DNA of 64,000 nucleotides, taken from positions 5,394,001 through 5,458,000 of the forward strand of contig NZ_JBBOCJ010000001.1 in assembly GCF_038002345.1 (NCBI RefSeq), given 5' to 3'. Position numbers and translations under genes: made by a program. Under the pieces are notes generated by a model. It was not told the origin of the DNA, searched no databases, and saw only the letters and a program-made list of their open reading frames with translations. Below are positions 9,603 to 18,666 of the stretch, piece by piece; the stretch's first letter is position 1; the number at the start of each line of letters is the position of its first letter. The DNA is from Paenibacillus sp. FSL M7-0420 (lineage in GTDB: Bacteria > Bacillota > Bacilli > Paenibacillales > Paenibacillaceae).

Positions 9603-11849
9603 CTATTTCACACTAACAGATACCGAGACGGTCTTGGTACCCAGTTTTCCTTTAATAGATGCGCTCCCCTTACTGACTGCTGTAATCTGTCCGGCAGCAT
9701 TCACCTTGGCGACAGCAGGCTTGGAGCTGGTCCAGGCCACGCTTCCTGTGACAACTGCAGTGCGGCCGGTATCATACAGCGCGGTTACCACTACGTTTTT
9801 GCCAGCGCCTGGTGCAAGACTCAGCCGGTTCTCACTGACCGTAAGCTTCATTAGCTTGGGAACAACCGTAATCTTTACCGTCGCCTGAATGCCCTGGTAG
9901 GAACCGGTCAGGGTAGTTGTCCCCTCAGCCACTGCTTTAACGGAGGTTCCCTTAATTGTAGCCACAGCAGGATTCGAGGATTCCCAGTTCATTGCCCCCG
10001 AGAAGTTGGCAGATTTGCCGTTTGAAAAATATCCGGTAGCCTTGATGGACTTGGACGCCTTGATATTCATTTCCAGCGTCGCCGGCTCCACCACCAGCTT
10101 CACGACCTTCTGTTCAATCGTTACCGGAACACTGATGGTCTTGTTGGAGTAGGTTCCCTTCAGGGTTGCCGTACCTTTGACCAGTCCCTTGATGGTCTTG
10201 GCGGAAGTTGTCTGTTTAAGAACGGCATTGCTGCCGCTCAGCTCCCACTTAATGCTTCCCGATACATCCAGCTCGTCGCCATTCTCCAGCACAGCCTGGA
10301 CAGCGGGCAGCGGCAGCTCTTCACCGATCACTACGCCCAGAGCAGCATCGGGTCCGATCAGGACCAGCACTTTATTCTGAACTGTAACATTAAACTGAAC
10401 TGTCTTGGAGCGGATCGCCGCAGCCGAAGCAGAGGTCACTTCACCCGTCTTGAGCTTCCCGGTCAGGATCGCTGTGCCTGCCTTGCCGCCGACAAACTTC
10501 CCGTCCTTGATGGACACAATCTCTTCATTCGCAGAGGTCCATTCCATCTCATCGCTAATGTCCAGCTTGGTTCCGTCATACTTGGTTCCGTTCACCTTCG
10601 GCAGGCTAACCGCATCCGCCGTGTATATTTCCTGCTCCGTCTTCTCCAGGCCCAGCACAGTCAAGGTTGGATAGACGGTGATCTTGAAGCTTTTGCTGAT
10701 GCCCAGATAGCTGGCCTTAATGATTGAAGTTCCTACCGCTTTACCCGTAACAGTGGCATAAGCGTTGCCTGCATCCGCCGTATTGGCAGTTACTGTAGCA
10801 TTCATCAGGTTATCCGAGGTCCAGACGGCGGACGCCGTTTCGTTCGAGGTTGAATTGACGGCATTCCGCATTGCTGCGGTTACATTCAGACTCTCCCCCA
10901 GGAAAAGCGACTGGTCGCCGGAAGGCGTCAGCAGAAGCGCTTCATAAGGCGCACGCACATACACATCCACCGACTGGGTGACGCCCAGGTAGCTTGCGGT
11001 AATAACCGTTTTACCCACGCCCAGGATGGTAATCTCGCCGTCCTTAACAGTAGCTACGCTCTCGCTGGAGCTGCTCCATTCCACCTCATTGCCCAAGGTG
11101 ATCTCCTGACTTGCCGAAGTGGCTTTGGTCTTGGCGGTCAGCTTGACCGGGTTGTCGCCAACCAGCATTTCCATTTCCTTGACAATGGTGTCTTTCACAT
11201 CTTTCAATACAATAGCTGCATAAGGAAGCTCTACTACCGCTTTGATCGTTTCGGTTAATCCCTTGTACTTGGCGGTAATGGTAGCCTTACCTTCACCGAC
11301 CAGAGTAATCTTACCTGCAGTAATGGTCAGCACGCCCGTATTCGAGCTGCTCCATTCCGTGTCCTTCGTGACATCCTTCTCCGCAGTGGCCGATGTTCCG
11401 CCGATGGCAGTGGCCGTAACAGACAGCAATTTCTCTTTGTCGCCTAATTTATAGCTGCCCTCTGTGCTGCGGGTCAATTTCAGTTCCTTGAAGGCATGGG
11501 TGACCGACACCTCTACAGAAGCTATAGCATTATTGTAGGTTGCTGTGATCATCGCCGTTCCTGCACTTACCGGTTTAAGCTGGCCGTTCAGTACCGTGAC
11601 CACTTCCTGCTTGGAGGAAGTCCATGTCGCGGCTGCCGTCACATCCCGTTTGGATGCGGAGCCCTCCACATTGGCATATACCTTAAGCTGCTTCGGCGAC
11701 TGGCCCACAGTGAGCTCAACCTTGGCTGCGCTGTCGAATTCAATAGAGATAGTGTCTCCAGCAGCGGCAAAGACGTTTACCGGAAAAGCGGCTACAACGA
11801 GCAGTATCATAATGAGGAGCGTTTTTGTCATTTTCCTGTACACGGTCAT
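9603..11849 (-). CDS. Secreted protein with eight Big_2 (Ig-like) domains
   Basis: The 748-residue product has a signal peptide (Lys-rich start, hydrophobic LLIMILLVVAAFPVNVFA, then AAAG). The rest is about eight tandem bacterial Ig-like group 2 domains of ~80-90 residues. Each ends in a similar strand pair such as VEWSSSSESVATVKDGEITI then GVGKTVITASYLG. The recurring W-x-SS-x-x-x-V-A-T core and the G-x-A-T/S-I-x-x-x-Y/L end identify the family. No catalytic domain, SLH, LPXTG or membrane anchor is visible, so it is probably an extracellular or wall-associated adhesion or scaffold protein. ATG 11849 follows AAGGAG at 7 bases. It is monocistronic, with its own terminator. Function beyond the repeats is unknown. 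Confidence 0.8.
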   Translation of the reverse strand: MTVYRKMTKTLLIMILLVVAAFPVNVFAAAGDTISIEFDSAAKVELTVGQSPKQLKVYANVEGSASKRDVTAAATWTSSKQEVVTVLNGQLKPVSAGTAMITATYNNAIASVEVSVTHAFKELKLTRSTEGSYKLGDKEKLLSVTATAIGGTSATAEKDVTKDTEWSSSNTGVLTITAGKITLVGEGKATITAKYKGLTETIKAVVELPYAAIVLKDVKDTIVKEMEMLVGDNPVKLTAKTKATSASQEITLGNEVEWSSSSESVATVKDGEITILGVGKTVITASYLGVTQSVDVYVRAPYEALLLTPSGDQSLFLGESLNVTAAMRNAVNSTSNETASAVWTSDNLMNATVTANTADAGNAYATVTGKAVGTSIIKASYLGISKSFKITVYPTLTVLGLEKTEQEIYTADAVSLPKVNGTKYDGTKLDISDEMEWTSANEEIVSIKDGKFVGGKAGTAILTGKLKTGEVTSASAAAIRSKTVQFNVTVQNKVLVLIGPDAALGVVIGEELPLPAVQAVLENGDELDVSGSIKWELSGSNAVLKQTTSAKTIKGLVKGTATLKGTYSNKTISVPVTIEQKVVKLVVEPATLEMNIKASKSIKATGYFSNGKSANFSGAMNWESSNPAVATIKGTSVKAVAEGTTTLTGSYQGIQATVKITVVPKLMKLTVSENRLSLAPGAGKNVVVTALYDTGRTAVVTGSVAWTSSKPAVAKVNAAGQITAVSKGSASIKGKLGTKTVSVSVSVK

Positions 11850-12004
11850 CTGTTCTCTCCTTAGACGGTCTGATTATCGGTGGACTTTTTTCCCACTCTC
11901 TTCCACTATATCGACAACTCCGGCCCAAGTCTTTACCCCATTTTCAGTATTTCACGATTCCCGGGCAAATTCAGGTCTTTGTAACTATAGAATCCGTACT
12001 TATG

Positions 12005-12047
12005 AAAAAAGGATGTCTCCCTGCCAGCAGTGGCCCGGAAGACATCC
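12005..12047 (-). terminator. Terminator of mtaB
   Basis: On the reverse strand GGATGTCT and AGACATCC pair around a 21-base loop that contains further complementarity, followed by TTTTTT. It starts 14 bp after the mtaB stop. Confidence 0.75.
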
Positions 12048-12060
12048 GTATACGTCTGTT

Positions 12061-13410
12061 CTAGCGGACGCTTTCGCGCAGTCCAGCTGCCGCCCGGCTA
12101 ACACTAACAAGCTCGCCGCGGCATTCATTCACGCCGGCTTCGGTTATCTTCACCTGGCACAGCTCGCCCTGCAGCGAATCGTCGCCGCCAAACAGCACCT
12201 GGAGATAGTTGTCGCTGAAGCCGTGCTGTACGCTGCGTCCCGCCGAGCCTTTGGCCGCCCGCTCCGGGATCACGGATAACGTCTTGCCGACGAACCGCCG
12301 GGCATAAGCTAGCTGCATTTCTTCAGAGAGGTCAATCAGCTCCTGCACACGCGTATTCTTGATCTCCTCATCGACCTGATTGAGCATCCGTGCAGCCGGA
12401 GTTCCGGTCCGTTTGGAATACGGGAAGACATGCATCTCCGAATAGTTGACCGCCTTCATGAAATCATAGCCTGCCCGGAACATCTCATCCGTCTCGCCCG
12501 GGAAGCCGACAATCACATCGGTTGTGATCCCTACATCCGGCATAGCCTCTCGGATCAGCTGCATTTTGGCAAAATACTCTTCCGTGGTATACTTCCGGCG
12601 CATCGCCTTCAGCACCTCGTTATGACCCGCCTGGAGCGGAATATGCAGATGGCGGCACATCTTGGTGCTGCGGTTCAGCACCTCCAGCAGCTTCTCGTCA
12701 ATCTGGCTCGCTTCAATGGAGCTGATGCGGACACGTTCCAGCCCGTCCACCTTATCCAGCTCCCAGAGCAGGTCAGCGAGACGGTAGTTGTCCAGATCAT
12801 CCCCGTACCCGCCGGTATGGATGCCGGTCAGCACGAATTCCTTGTATCCGGCCTCCACCAGCTGATGCGCCTGGGCGACAATCGATTTCGGATCACGGCT
12901 GCGCGACAGACCGCGCGACCAAGGAATGATGCAGAAGGTGCAGAAGTTGTTACAGCCGTCCTGAATCTTCATGAACGCCCGCGTCCGGTCAGCGAACCCG
13001 GGCACATCCATCTCCTCGAACTCACGCGTCTTCATAATGTTGCGGACCGCGTTTACCGGCTGGCGCGACTCCTGAATATTCTTCACATGGGTCATGATCT
13101 GTTCACGGTCCTGGTTGCCGATCACCAGATCGACTCCGGGGATATCTAAGATCTCTCCAGGTGAGGTCTGCGCGTAGCAGCCGGTAACCGCTACGATGGC
13201 GTCAGGATTGCGGCGGACCGCCCGGCGGATCATCTGGCGGCTTTTTTTGTCGCCCGTGTTGGTCACCGTACAGGTGTTAATCAGATAGACATCGGCGGAA
13301 CCCTCGAAATCTACCTGCTCATATCCATCATTCTTAAAAAGCTGCCAGATGGCCTCGGTATCATAGAAATTGACTTTGCAGCCCAGTGTATAAAAAGCTA
13401 CAGATGGCAT
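12061..13410 (-). CDS. mtaB: tRNA (N6-threonylcarbamoyladenosine37-C2)-methylthiotransferase MtaB
   Basis: MtaB converts t6A37 to ms2t6A37 in ANN-decoding tRNAs. The 449-residue product has the UPF0004 domain with three cluster cysteines (TLGCKVN, NTCTVTN, VTGCYAQ). A radical-SAM core follows with DGCNNFCTFCIIPWSRG (CxxxCxxC), and the C-terminus is a TRAM-like domain. ATG 13410 follows GGGAGGAG, which lies within the last codons of rsmE. Only 3 bp separate the two genes, so they form an operon, as in B. subtilis (yqeU-yqeV). Confidence 0.95.
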   Translation of the reverse strand: MPSVAFYTLGCKVNFYDTEAIWQLFKNDGYEQVDFEGSADVYLINTCTVTNTGDKKSRQMIRRAVRRNPDAIVAVTGCYAQTSPGEILDIPGVDLVIGNQDREQIMTHVKNIQESRQPVNAVRNIMKTREFEEMDVPGFADRTRAFMKIQDGCNNFCTFCIIPWSRGLSRSRDPKSIVAQAHQLVEAGYKEFVLTGIHTGGYGDDLDNYRLADLLWELDKVDGLERVRISSIEASQIDEKLLEVLNRSTKMCRHLHIPLQAGHNEVLKAMRRKYTTEEYFAKMQLIREAMPDVGITTDVIVGFPGETDEMFRAGYDFMKAVNYSEMHVFPYSKRTGTPAARMLNQVDEEIKNTRVQELIDLSEEMQLAYARRFVGKTLSVIPERAAKGSAGRSVQHGFSDNYLQVLFGGDDSLQGELCQVKITEAGVNECRGELVSVSRAAAGLRESVR

Positions 13411-13413
13411 GGT

Positions 13414-14178
13414 TTAAGCTCCTCCCATTTCTCCGGATTCATATAAAATGCAGGCGGCGGCAACCATGCCTGCGGTTTCACAGCGCAAAATACGAGGCCC
13501 CAGCCCGACAGAGACGGCTCCGGCTTCCTCAGCCAGCCGGCATTCCTCCGTACTGAAGCCGCCCTCCGGCCCTACAACTATCATCACTTTGGCCGCAGCC
13601 TCCTGCGGAAGCGATGCCAGCCATGGCGCGGCTGCGCTGCGGAGCTGGAGGCCCTCTTCCTTCTCATAGCAGAAATAGACGGCATCATAGCCGCCGAAGC
13701 TCTGAAGCAGCTGCTTCCAGCTGAGCGGCGAATGCACCTGCGGAACAATATTCCGGTGCGCCTGTTCGGCAGCCTCCTTACAGATTTTGCGCCAGCGCTC
13801 TACCCGCTTACTCTCCTTGCGCTCATCGTACTGCACAATCGTCCGCTCTGAGAGGAACGGCGTGAAGGCTACAGCCCCGATCTCCGTGCATTTCTGAATG
13901 ACTGTCTCCAGCTTGTCCCCTTTGGGCAGACTCTGGGCGACGGTAATCTGGATACGCGGCTCATGGGTCATGGCCAGAGGCTCCAGTATGCTCACGGTGA
14001 CGAGGCCGATCTCTATGTCAGCAATCTCGGCCAGCGCCTCGCGGGATACCCCGTCGCTGACGATCAGCTTGTCCCCCGCCTTGCCGCGCATGACCTTGGC
14101 GATATGGCGGGCGTCTTCACCGTCAATGCTAACCTTGTCTTGTCCGAACTGTGCCGGAGTTACGAAATAACGCTGCAT
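13414..14178 (-). CDS. rsmE: 16S rRNA (uracil1498-N3)-methyltransferase RsmE
   Basis: RsmE methylates U1498 of 16S rRNA. The 254-residue product has a PUA-like N-terminal region and a SPOUT fold at the C-terminus. The knot residues show as MIVVGPEGGFSTEE and LGPRILRCETA, the family signatures for SAM binding. Length matches the family. It lies directly upstream of mtaB with 3 bp between them. A hairpin at 14211-14254 separates it from the M50 peptidase gene, so it may have its own promoter in the 160-bp gap. Confidence 0.95.
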   Translation of the reverse strand: MQRYFVTPAQFGQDKVSIDGEDARHIAKVMRGKAGDKLIVSDGVSREALAEIADIEIGLVTVSILEPLAMTHEPRIQITVAQSLPKGDKLETVIQKCTEIGAVAFTPFLSERTIVQYDERKESKRVERWRKICKEAAEQAHRNIVPQVHSPLSWKQLLQSFGGYDAVYFCYEKEEGLQLRSAAAPWLASLPQEAAAKVMIVVGPEGGFSTEECRLAEEAGAVSVGLGPRILRCETAGMVAAACILYESGEMGGA

Positions 14179-14210
14179 CTCTCAACCTCATTCTGTCCGT
14201 TATTCAGGGT

Positions 14211-14254
14211 AAAAGCGGCGTAGTCCCCGCCAAATCAGGTCCCGGCCGCCGCTT
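14211..14254 (-). terminator. Possible terminator between the M50 protease and rsmE
   Basis: On the reverse strand AAGCGGCG and CGCCGCTT pair around a GC-rich 28-base loop and are followed by TTACC. The U tract is weak, so it may be an attenuator or partial terminator for prmA and the site-2 protease. Confidence 0.45.
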
Positions 14255-14341
14255 CACACGTATCATTCATCTACTTAATAATCACATTATATTCTACAAC
14301 GTTTGCCGGGCACTGAACAGCCCCCGTCCTTACTGACGTTC

Positions 14342-15025
14342 TCAGACCCCGAACATCCTCAGGAACAGCTGGAAGAAATCATTACCCGTACGTGTCGCCC
14401 AGTAGCTAAGCGGTTCTATCGTATAGGCGCGCAGACCCGGAATGAAGATGATCAGCAGGAACAGGAAAACCGTATACTGCTCATACTGCTGAAGTCTTCC
14501 ACGGATCGGACGCGGTGCGATATCCTCTACGATCCGGTAACCGTCCAGCGGCGGCAGCGGAATCAGGTTGAACAAGAAGAGGAAGAAGTTGAAGTGAATG
14601 AACATGCCGAAGAACCAGATCAGCGCCCGGAGCACCTGCTCGTTCTTAATCGAATCCATCGTGCCCGTTCCCACAAGAATCGCATAGATCAGCGCACCCA
14701 GAATACCCAGCAGCAGATTGCTGATTGGCCCGGCGGCTGATACGATGACACCCATCAGGCGGGGACGGCGGAAATTATCCCGGTTCACGGGAACCGGACG
14801 CGCCCAGCCGAAGCCCGCAATCAGCAGCAGAATGATACCGAAGAGGTCAAAATGCACCGCCGGATTCAAGGTCATACGGCCCAGCAGGCGTGCTGTGGGG
14901 TCCCCGAATTTATTGGCAAAATAGGCGTGTGCGAATTCATGCACTGTAAACGCAATAACAATCGTAATCAGAAAAAACGGAAGCTGCTGCAAAGGATATA
15001 CTAAAATTTGATCCAGGGAACCCAT
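14342..15025 (-). CDS. Site-2 protease family membrane metalloprotease (M50)
   Basis: This is a short 227-residue intramembrane zinc protease of the M50/S2P family. The zinc site HEFAH (HExxH) lies near residue 29 in the first hydrophobic segment, and the third-ligand motif NLIPLPPLDG (NxxPxxxxDG) is near residue 149. Five or so membrane segments are visible and there is no PDZ domain, as in the small FlgA-independent group of S2P homologues. Its start lies 2 bp after the prmA stop, so it is co-transcribed with prmA. The substrate is unknown. B. subtilis lacks a protease gene at this point of the cluster. Confidence 0.85.
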   Translation of the reverse strand: MGSLDQILVYPLQQLPFFLITIVIAFTVHEFAHAYFANKFGDPTARLLGRMTLNPAVHFDLFGIILLLIAGFGWARPVPVNRDNFRRPRLMGVIVSAAGPISNLLLGILGALIYAILVGTGTMDSIKNEQVLRALIWFFGMFIHFNFFLFLFNLIPLPPLDGYRIVEDIAPRPIRGRLQQYEQYTVFLFLLIIFIPGLRAYTIEPLSYWATRTGNDFFQLFLRMFGV

Positions 15026-15027
15026 CT

Positions 15028-16086
15028 CTACCTCTTTCCGGCTGTGAACGCCACCCAGTCTTCTTCGCGGGTTACTTCTAAAATCTCGAAACCGGAGGAC
15101 CTCAGCGCTTCCGCGACTAGCCCTTCCTTATCCTTATAAATCCCCGAGGTAATATAGATCCCCTCCGGCTGAAGCGCACGGTAGACATCGTCCGTGAACA
15201 GTACAATAATCTCGGCCAGAATATTGGCCACGACGACACGTACCGGCAGAGTCACTCCCAGCCCGTCAGCCGCCGGGGCAGCCACAGGCACGGCCTCCTG
15301 GCCATCTGTATTGCTCGGCCGGGCTGAAGGCCACATCTCTCCGGCTGCGGTATCCGCCGCCCCCTCACCGCCCAACAGCGAGAGCAGATCGCTCTCCTTA
15401 ACCGTGATGGAAGCCTCCAGCCGGTTCAGCGCCACATTCTGCCTAGCGCTCTCCACCGCCACTGGGTCCAGATCCAGCGCAAGGACAGAGGCGGCACCGA
15501 GCAGCATCGCTCCGACAGCAAGGATGCCGGAGCCCGTACCTACATCGATGACCTCGTCCCCGCTGACAATATGCTTTTCAAGAGCGCGAAGGCACAGCGC
15601 CGTTGTCGGATGCGTCCCGGTTCCGAAGGCCATGCCGGGGTCGATCTCAATAATTTTTTCATCCGCAGAGGCCGGGGTATATTCTTCCCATGTCGGCTTA
15701 ATGGTCAGCCGCTCCGAGACGCGCAGCGGCTTGAAGTACTGCTTCCAGGCATGGGCCCAATCCTCCTCATCCACCGTCTTCCAGGAGATCTGTGCCAGCC
15801 CGGGGTCGATGCCGAACTCTCTCAGCTCTTCCACCCTTGGCGTCACCTCGGACACAACCGCGTCCATGTCCACCGATTCCGCATAATATCCTTTAATGAC
15901 CGCTTCCCCTTCGGGGATGTCATTGAGCGGTTCATCGTATAATTCACCGTAACGTGTATCCCGGGTTTTATTCAGCGTCCCGGATTCTTCAATAGAGACT
16001 CCGCCCGCTCCGGCCTCAACCAGCAGATTGGATATCATCTCCTGTGCTTCCTCGGTTGTATGTACCGTCAATTCTTGCCATAGCAT
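15028..16086 (-). CDS. prmA: Ribosomal protein L11 methyltransferase PrmA
   Basis: PrmA trimethylates ribosomal protein L11. The product is 352 residues against ~312 in B. subtilis. It has the N-terminal substrate-recognition domain, the SAM loop VIDVGTGSGILAVGA and the motif VVANILAEII. The extra length is an Ala/Pro/Gly-rich segment at about residues 238-277, between the acidic loop and the NILAEII strand. The open frame extends 26 codons upstream, but ATG 16086 with AGGAGG matches the family N-terminus MLWQELTVHT. In B. subtilis prmA follows dnaJ directly. Here 10 kb of accessory genes lie between. Confidence 0.93.
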   Translation of the reverse strand: MLWQELTVHTTEEAQEMISNLLVEAGAGGVSIEESGTLNKTRDTRYGELYDEPLNDIPEGEAVIKGYYAESVDMDAVVSEVTPRVEELREFGIDPGLAQISWKTVDEEDWAHAWKQYFKPLRVSERLTIKPTWEEYTPASADEKIIEIDPGMAFGTGTHPTTALCLRALEKHIVSGDEVIDVGTGSGILAVGAMLLGAASVLALDLDPVAVESARQNVALNRLEASITVKESDLLSLLGGEGAADTAAGEMWPSARPSNTDGQEAVPVAAPAADGLGVTLPVRVVVANILAEIIVLFTDDVYRALQPEGIYITSGIYKDKEGLVAEALRSSGFEILEVTREEDWVAFTAGKR

Positions 16087-16105
16087 GGTAATGAATCCTC
16101 CTAAA

Positions 16106-16268
16106 AGTTTTGCGAGCAATACTGCACCCGACTTTTCTTCACGCAAAACTCGCTTCGAAAGCATACACTTAGTTTGTGAGCGTTACTTCTCTCGATTCTG
16201 CTTCGAACAAACTTACCTCGGAAGCATAGACTCAGTTTTGGGAGCATAATCTCCCTTGAAGCATGTCT
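16106..16268. repeat. About 2.5 tandem copies of a ~64-bp degenerate repeat
   Basis: The gap upstream of prmA holds imperfect repeats. AGTTTTGCGAGCAATACT (16106), AGTTTGTGAGCGTTACT (16171) and AGTTTTGGGAGCATAAT (16234) recur at 65 and 63 bp. Between them AAAGCATACACTT (16158) and GAAGCATAGACTC (16221) also recur. The gap has no convincing gene. Confidence 0.6.
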
Positions 16269-16311
16269 TAGCTAGTATAGCATTTCTTACCCGTTCAGCG
16301 CCAAACTGCGT

Positions 16312-16893
16312 TCAACTCTCTACGCCTGACGGGGTGCTGCGGCAAAAACAATCCAGCGCATGGTCATCTACCATCCCGGAGGCCTGCATAAAAGCGTAAC
16401 AGATCGTCGAGCCGACAAACTTCATCCCTTTGCGCTTCAACGCCTTGCTCATCTGATCAGACTGGGGAGTGGTCGCAGGGACCTCCGCTCTATTCTTCCA
16501 GTGGTTCACAACCTGCTTCCCGCCGACGAAGCTCCACAGATAACCGGCAAAACCTCCCTCTTCCTCGCGGCAGATCTGCTGGTACACCTGTGCATTGGTA
16601 ATCACTCCCTTAATCTTCAGACGGTTGCGGATAATCCCCGCATTCTGCATCAGCTCAGCGATTTTATCCTCCCCGTACAGCACGATCTTCTCCGGATCAA
16701 AGCCGTCAAAAGCCTCGCGGAAGCCCTCCCGCTTCTTCAGCACCGTATACCAGCTCAATCCGGCCTGCATGCCCTCCAGCATCAGCAGCTCGAACAGCTT
16801 CAGGTCATCAACCAGCGGCTTGCCCCACTCTTCATCATGATAAGCTATGTATACCGGGTCCGTGTTCACCCAATCGCAGCGCTTTAGTTCCAC
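16312..16893 (-). CDS. tag: DNA-3-methyladenine glycosylase I
   Basis: Tag removes 3-methyladenine from alkylated DNA in base excision repair. The 193-residue product shows RCDWVNTDPVYIAYHDEEWG at the N-terminus and DDHALDCFC near the C-terminus. These supply the Cys, His, His, Cys zinc ligands of the family. The GTG start at 16893 (9 bases after GAGGAG) gives a normal family N-terminus. An upstream ATG at 16977 would lie inside the terminator of the preceding gene and is rejected. The gene is on the same strand as the DUF4179 gene but is separated from it by that terminator. Confidence 0.93.
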   Translation of the reverse strand: MELKRCDWVNTDPVYIAYHDEEWGKPLVDDLKLFELLMLEGMQAGLSWYTVLKKREGFREAFDGFDPEKIVLYGEDKIAELMQNAGIIRNRLKIKGVITNAQVYQQICREEEGGFAGYLWSFVGGKQVVNHWKNRAEVPATTPQSDQMSKALKRKGMKFVGSTICYAFMQASGMVDDHALDCFCRSTPSGVES

Positions 16894-16959
16894 CGTACCT
16901 CTCTCCTCTGCCTTATGATCCTTCAGCTGTACATAAGCCGTATCTTCTAACTGTATACG

Positions 16960-16987
16960 AAAAAAAGAGAAGAACACAAGGTTCTTC
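16960..16987 (-). terminator. Terminator of the DUF4179 gene
   Basis: On the reverse strand GAAGAAC and GTTCTTC form a perfect 7-bp stem with a 5-base loop, followed by TCTTTTTTT. It starts 18 bp after the stop at 17005. Confidence 0.75.
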
Positions 16988-17004
16988 CCGTTAAAATAAT
17001 GTCA

Positions 17005-18666
17005 CTATTGTCCTTGCAGCTGTACCCGTGTCTCTTTGTCCGGTTCATTGGTAGAGTAGAAGAACATGTATATTGAAGCTTCTGTGCCTTTGAAATCCTT
17101 ATATACATCAATGCTGTGATTGTTTCCGTTTCCACGGAAGTTTACAGTTACTATTTTACCCAAGATTCGATCTTTACCTGTGCCAATATGAGTCTGATTC
17201 ACGCCGCCAAAATTCGGATCATCGCTCTTCGTCTCCACGTAGAGGTCTGCTCCCCGCATATAGTAGGTCCACTGCACCGGATACCCGCCGGTTTGCCGGA
17301 TTAGCGTCTGCTTCTCACTGGAGATGTTGGTTAATTCCAGTGGCTTCTTGTCATCCTCATGCCGGGTAACCTTATAATTACCTACAAGTGTCATTGGTGT
17401 TGTCTTTGTAATCTCAAGATCTACCGGCCGTTCGAAGCGCAGCGTTCTCAGATCCTTGTCCTCCGATGTCGAATACCACAATCCGCCTTCCAGCTTCTGT
17501 CCGCCTACCTCAAGTCTATAATTCACATAAGGCAGCTCAGCGAATTTAGCTTTAGTCCGGATGGACACACGGACCTGCGTAGGCGTTACTACCATTTGCT
17601 CAATCTTGTTAGTCGTGTCTTCCGCTTCCAACGGCAGATCCAGTGCCGTCTTCATCGTGGCGCCAGCCATCTTCTGCTTGCTGAGCTCGAAATCGAACGT
17701 CCATGGACCATCAATATTGCGTTCAAGTTTGGTGTAGCTGAGCTTATACGTTGTGTCAGCCTTGGGCACATCACCCGGCTTGTAGTACTGAAGCGAGGTG
17801 TATTCCCCGTTGTCTCCGGGCTTGCCCATTGCTCCTGCCTGAGAGTTCTTGACTGGCTCTCCATCTCTATATGCTATGATTTGAGGGTATGCCAAGCTCT
17901 TAGCTTCTGGATTATTAAAGACTGCTGCCGTGGACAGCATCAGCTGTTCATTCCCTTCCTTAAAAGGCTGAACACTGAACGACTCCAGTCCATCCCGGTG
18001 TACCTGGAAGTTCTGCCGCTCCGGCGAGTCCGTATCCAGCTTCAGGTCCACCTCTTGTTGGGAGTAGGATTGAATTCCAGTTGCGGTAAGGCTAACCTTG
18101 ACCGTCTCCTGTCCCGGACTCCAGTTCGTCTCGAAATAACCATTGTACCGTTTGTTCTTCTCATCCCACTGCTGGTAGTAGTATTCATTGTCATCGCCGT
18201 TCCCATTCGTATCCTTAAGGGACATTCCATTCACATTCCACATTCCATTTCCCTTGTCTCCCCCAACGTCCAGACTATACAGAATTACAGTCCGGTTCTC
18301 ATCCGAGAGCGCCGTATGTAACGTCAGGGTTACTCCATCCTTGGTGACCGTCTGTCCGAGCGGCTGACCCAGATTCTGTGCCAGCGCCGCCTGTACACCG
18401 CTTCTATGGTTCAGCAGATTCCCCCAGTCAACTTGCACAGCGGCATACACAGGAACAGCCATCAGTACTACGCTGAAGGAGGCTGCGACAGTGATCTTTC
18501 GCCAATTACGATGACGGACCGGGCTATTTGCTCCCGCACGGCTGCTGCCTTTGGATGATGCATATCCGGCCTGCTCCATTCTGCCCCACATTTGCTCGAA
18601 ATCAGGGTAATTCAGCTCCTGATTCTCATTTAAGCGACGCTTTAACTGTGCTTCGGTTCTGTCCAT
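17005..18666 (-). CDS. DUF4179 domain protein, probable anti-sigma factor
   Basis: The 553-residue product has a cytoplasmic N-terminus of ~55 residues, one membrane segment (KITVAASFSVVLMAVPVYAA) and a large extracytoplasmic part beginning with a DUF4179-like region. DUF4179 proteins are usually encoded next to an ECF sigma factor and are thought to act as its membrane anti-sigma factor or sensor. That layout is seen here, since the gene overlaps the sigma gene by 41 bp. ATG 18666 is 9 bases after AGGAGG; ATG 18672 is only 3 bases away and is less likely. The signal sensed is unknown. Confidence 0.75.
   Translation of the reverse strand: MDRTEAQLKRRLNENQELNYPDFEQMWGRMEQAGYASSKGSSRAGANSPVRHRNWRKITVAASFSVVLMAVPVYAAVQVDWGNLLNHRSGVQAALAQNLGQPLGQTVTKDGVTLTLHTALSDENRTVILYSLDVGGDKGNGMWNVNGMSLKDTNGNGDDNEYYYQQWDEKNKRYNGYFETNWSPGQETVKVSLTATGIQSYSQQEVDLKLDTDSPERQNFQVHRDGLESFSVQPFKEGNEQLMLSTAAVFNNPEAKSLAYPQIIAYRDGEPVKNSQAGAMGKPGDNGEYTSLQYYKPGDVPKADTTYKLSYTKLERNIDGPWTFDFELSKQKMAGATMKTALDLPLEAEDTTNKIEQMVVTPTQVRVSIRTKAKFAELPYVNYRLEVGGQKLEGGLWYSTSEDKDLRTLRFERPVDLEITKTTPMTLVGNYKVTRHEDDKKPLELTNISSEKQTLIRQTGGYPVQWTYYMRGADLYVETKSDDPNFGGVNQTHIGTGKDRILGKIVTVNFRGNGNNHSIDVYKDFKGTEASIYMFFYSTNEPDKETRVQLQGQ

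Noticed and set aside
16894..16977. Upstream ATG start for tag at 16977
   Set aside because: It would place the first codons inside the terminator of the DUF4179 gene and add residues not typical of Tag. GTG 16893 has a good ribosome site.
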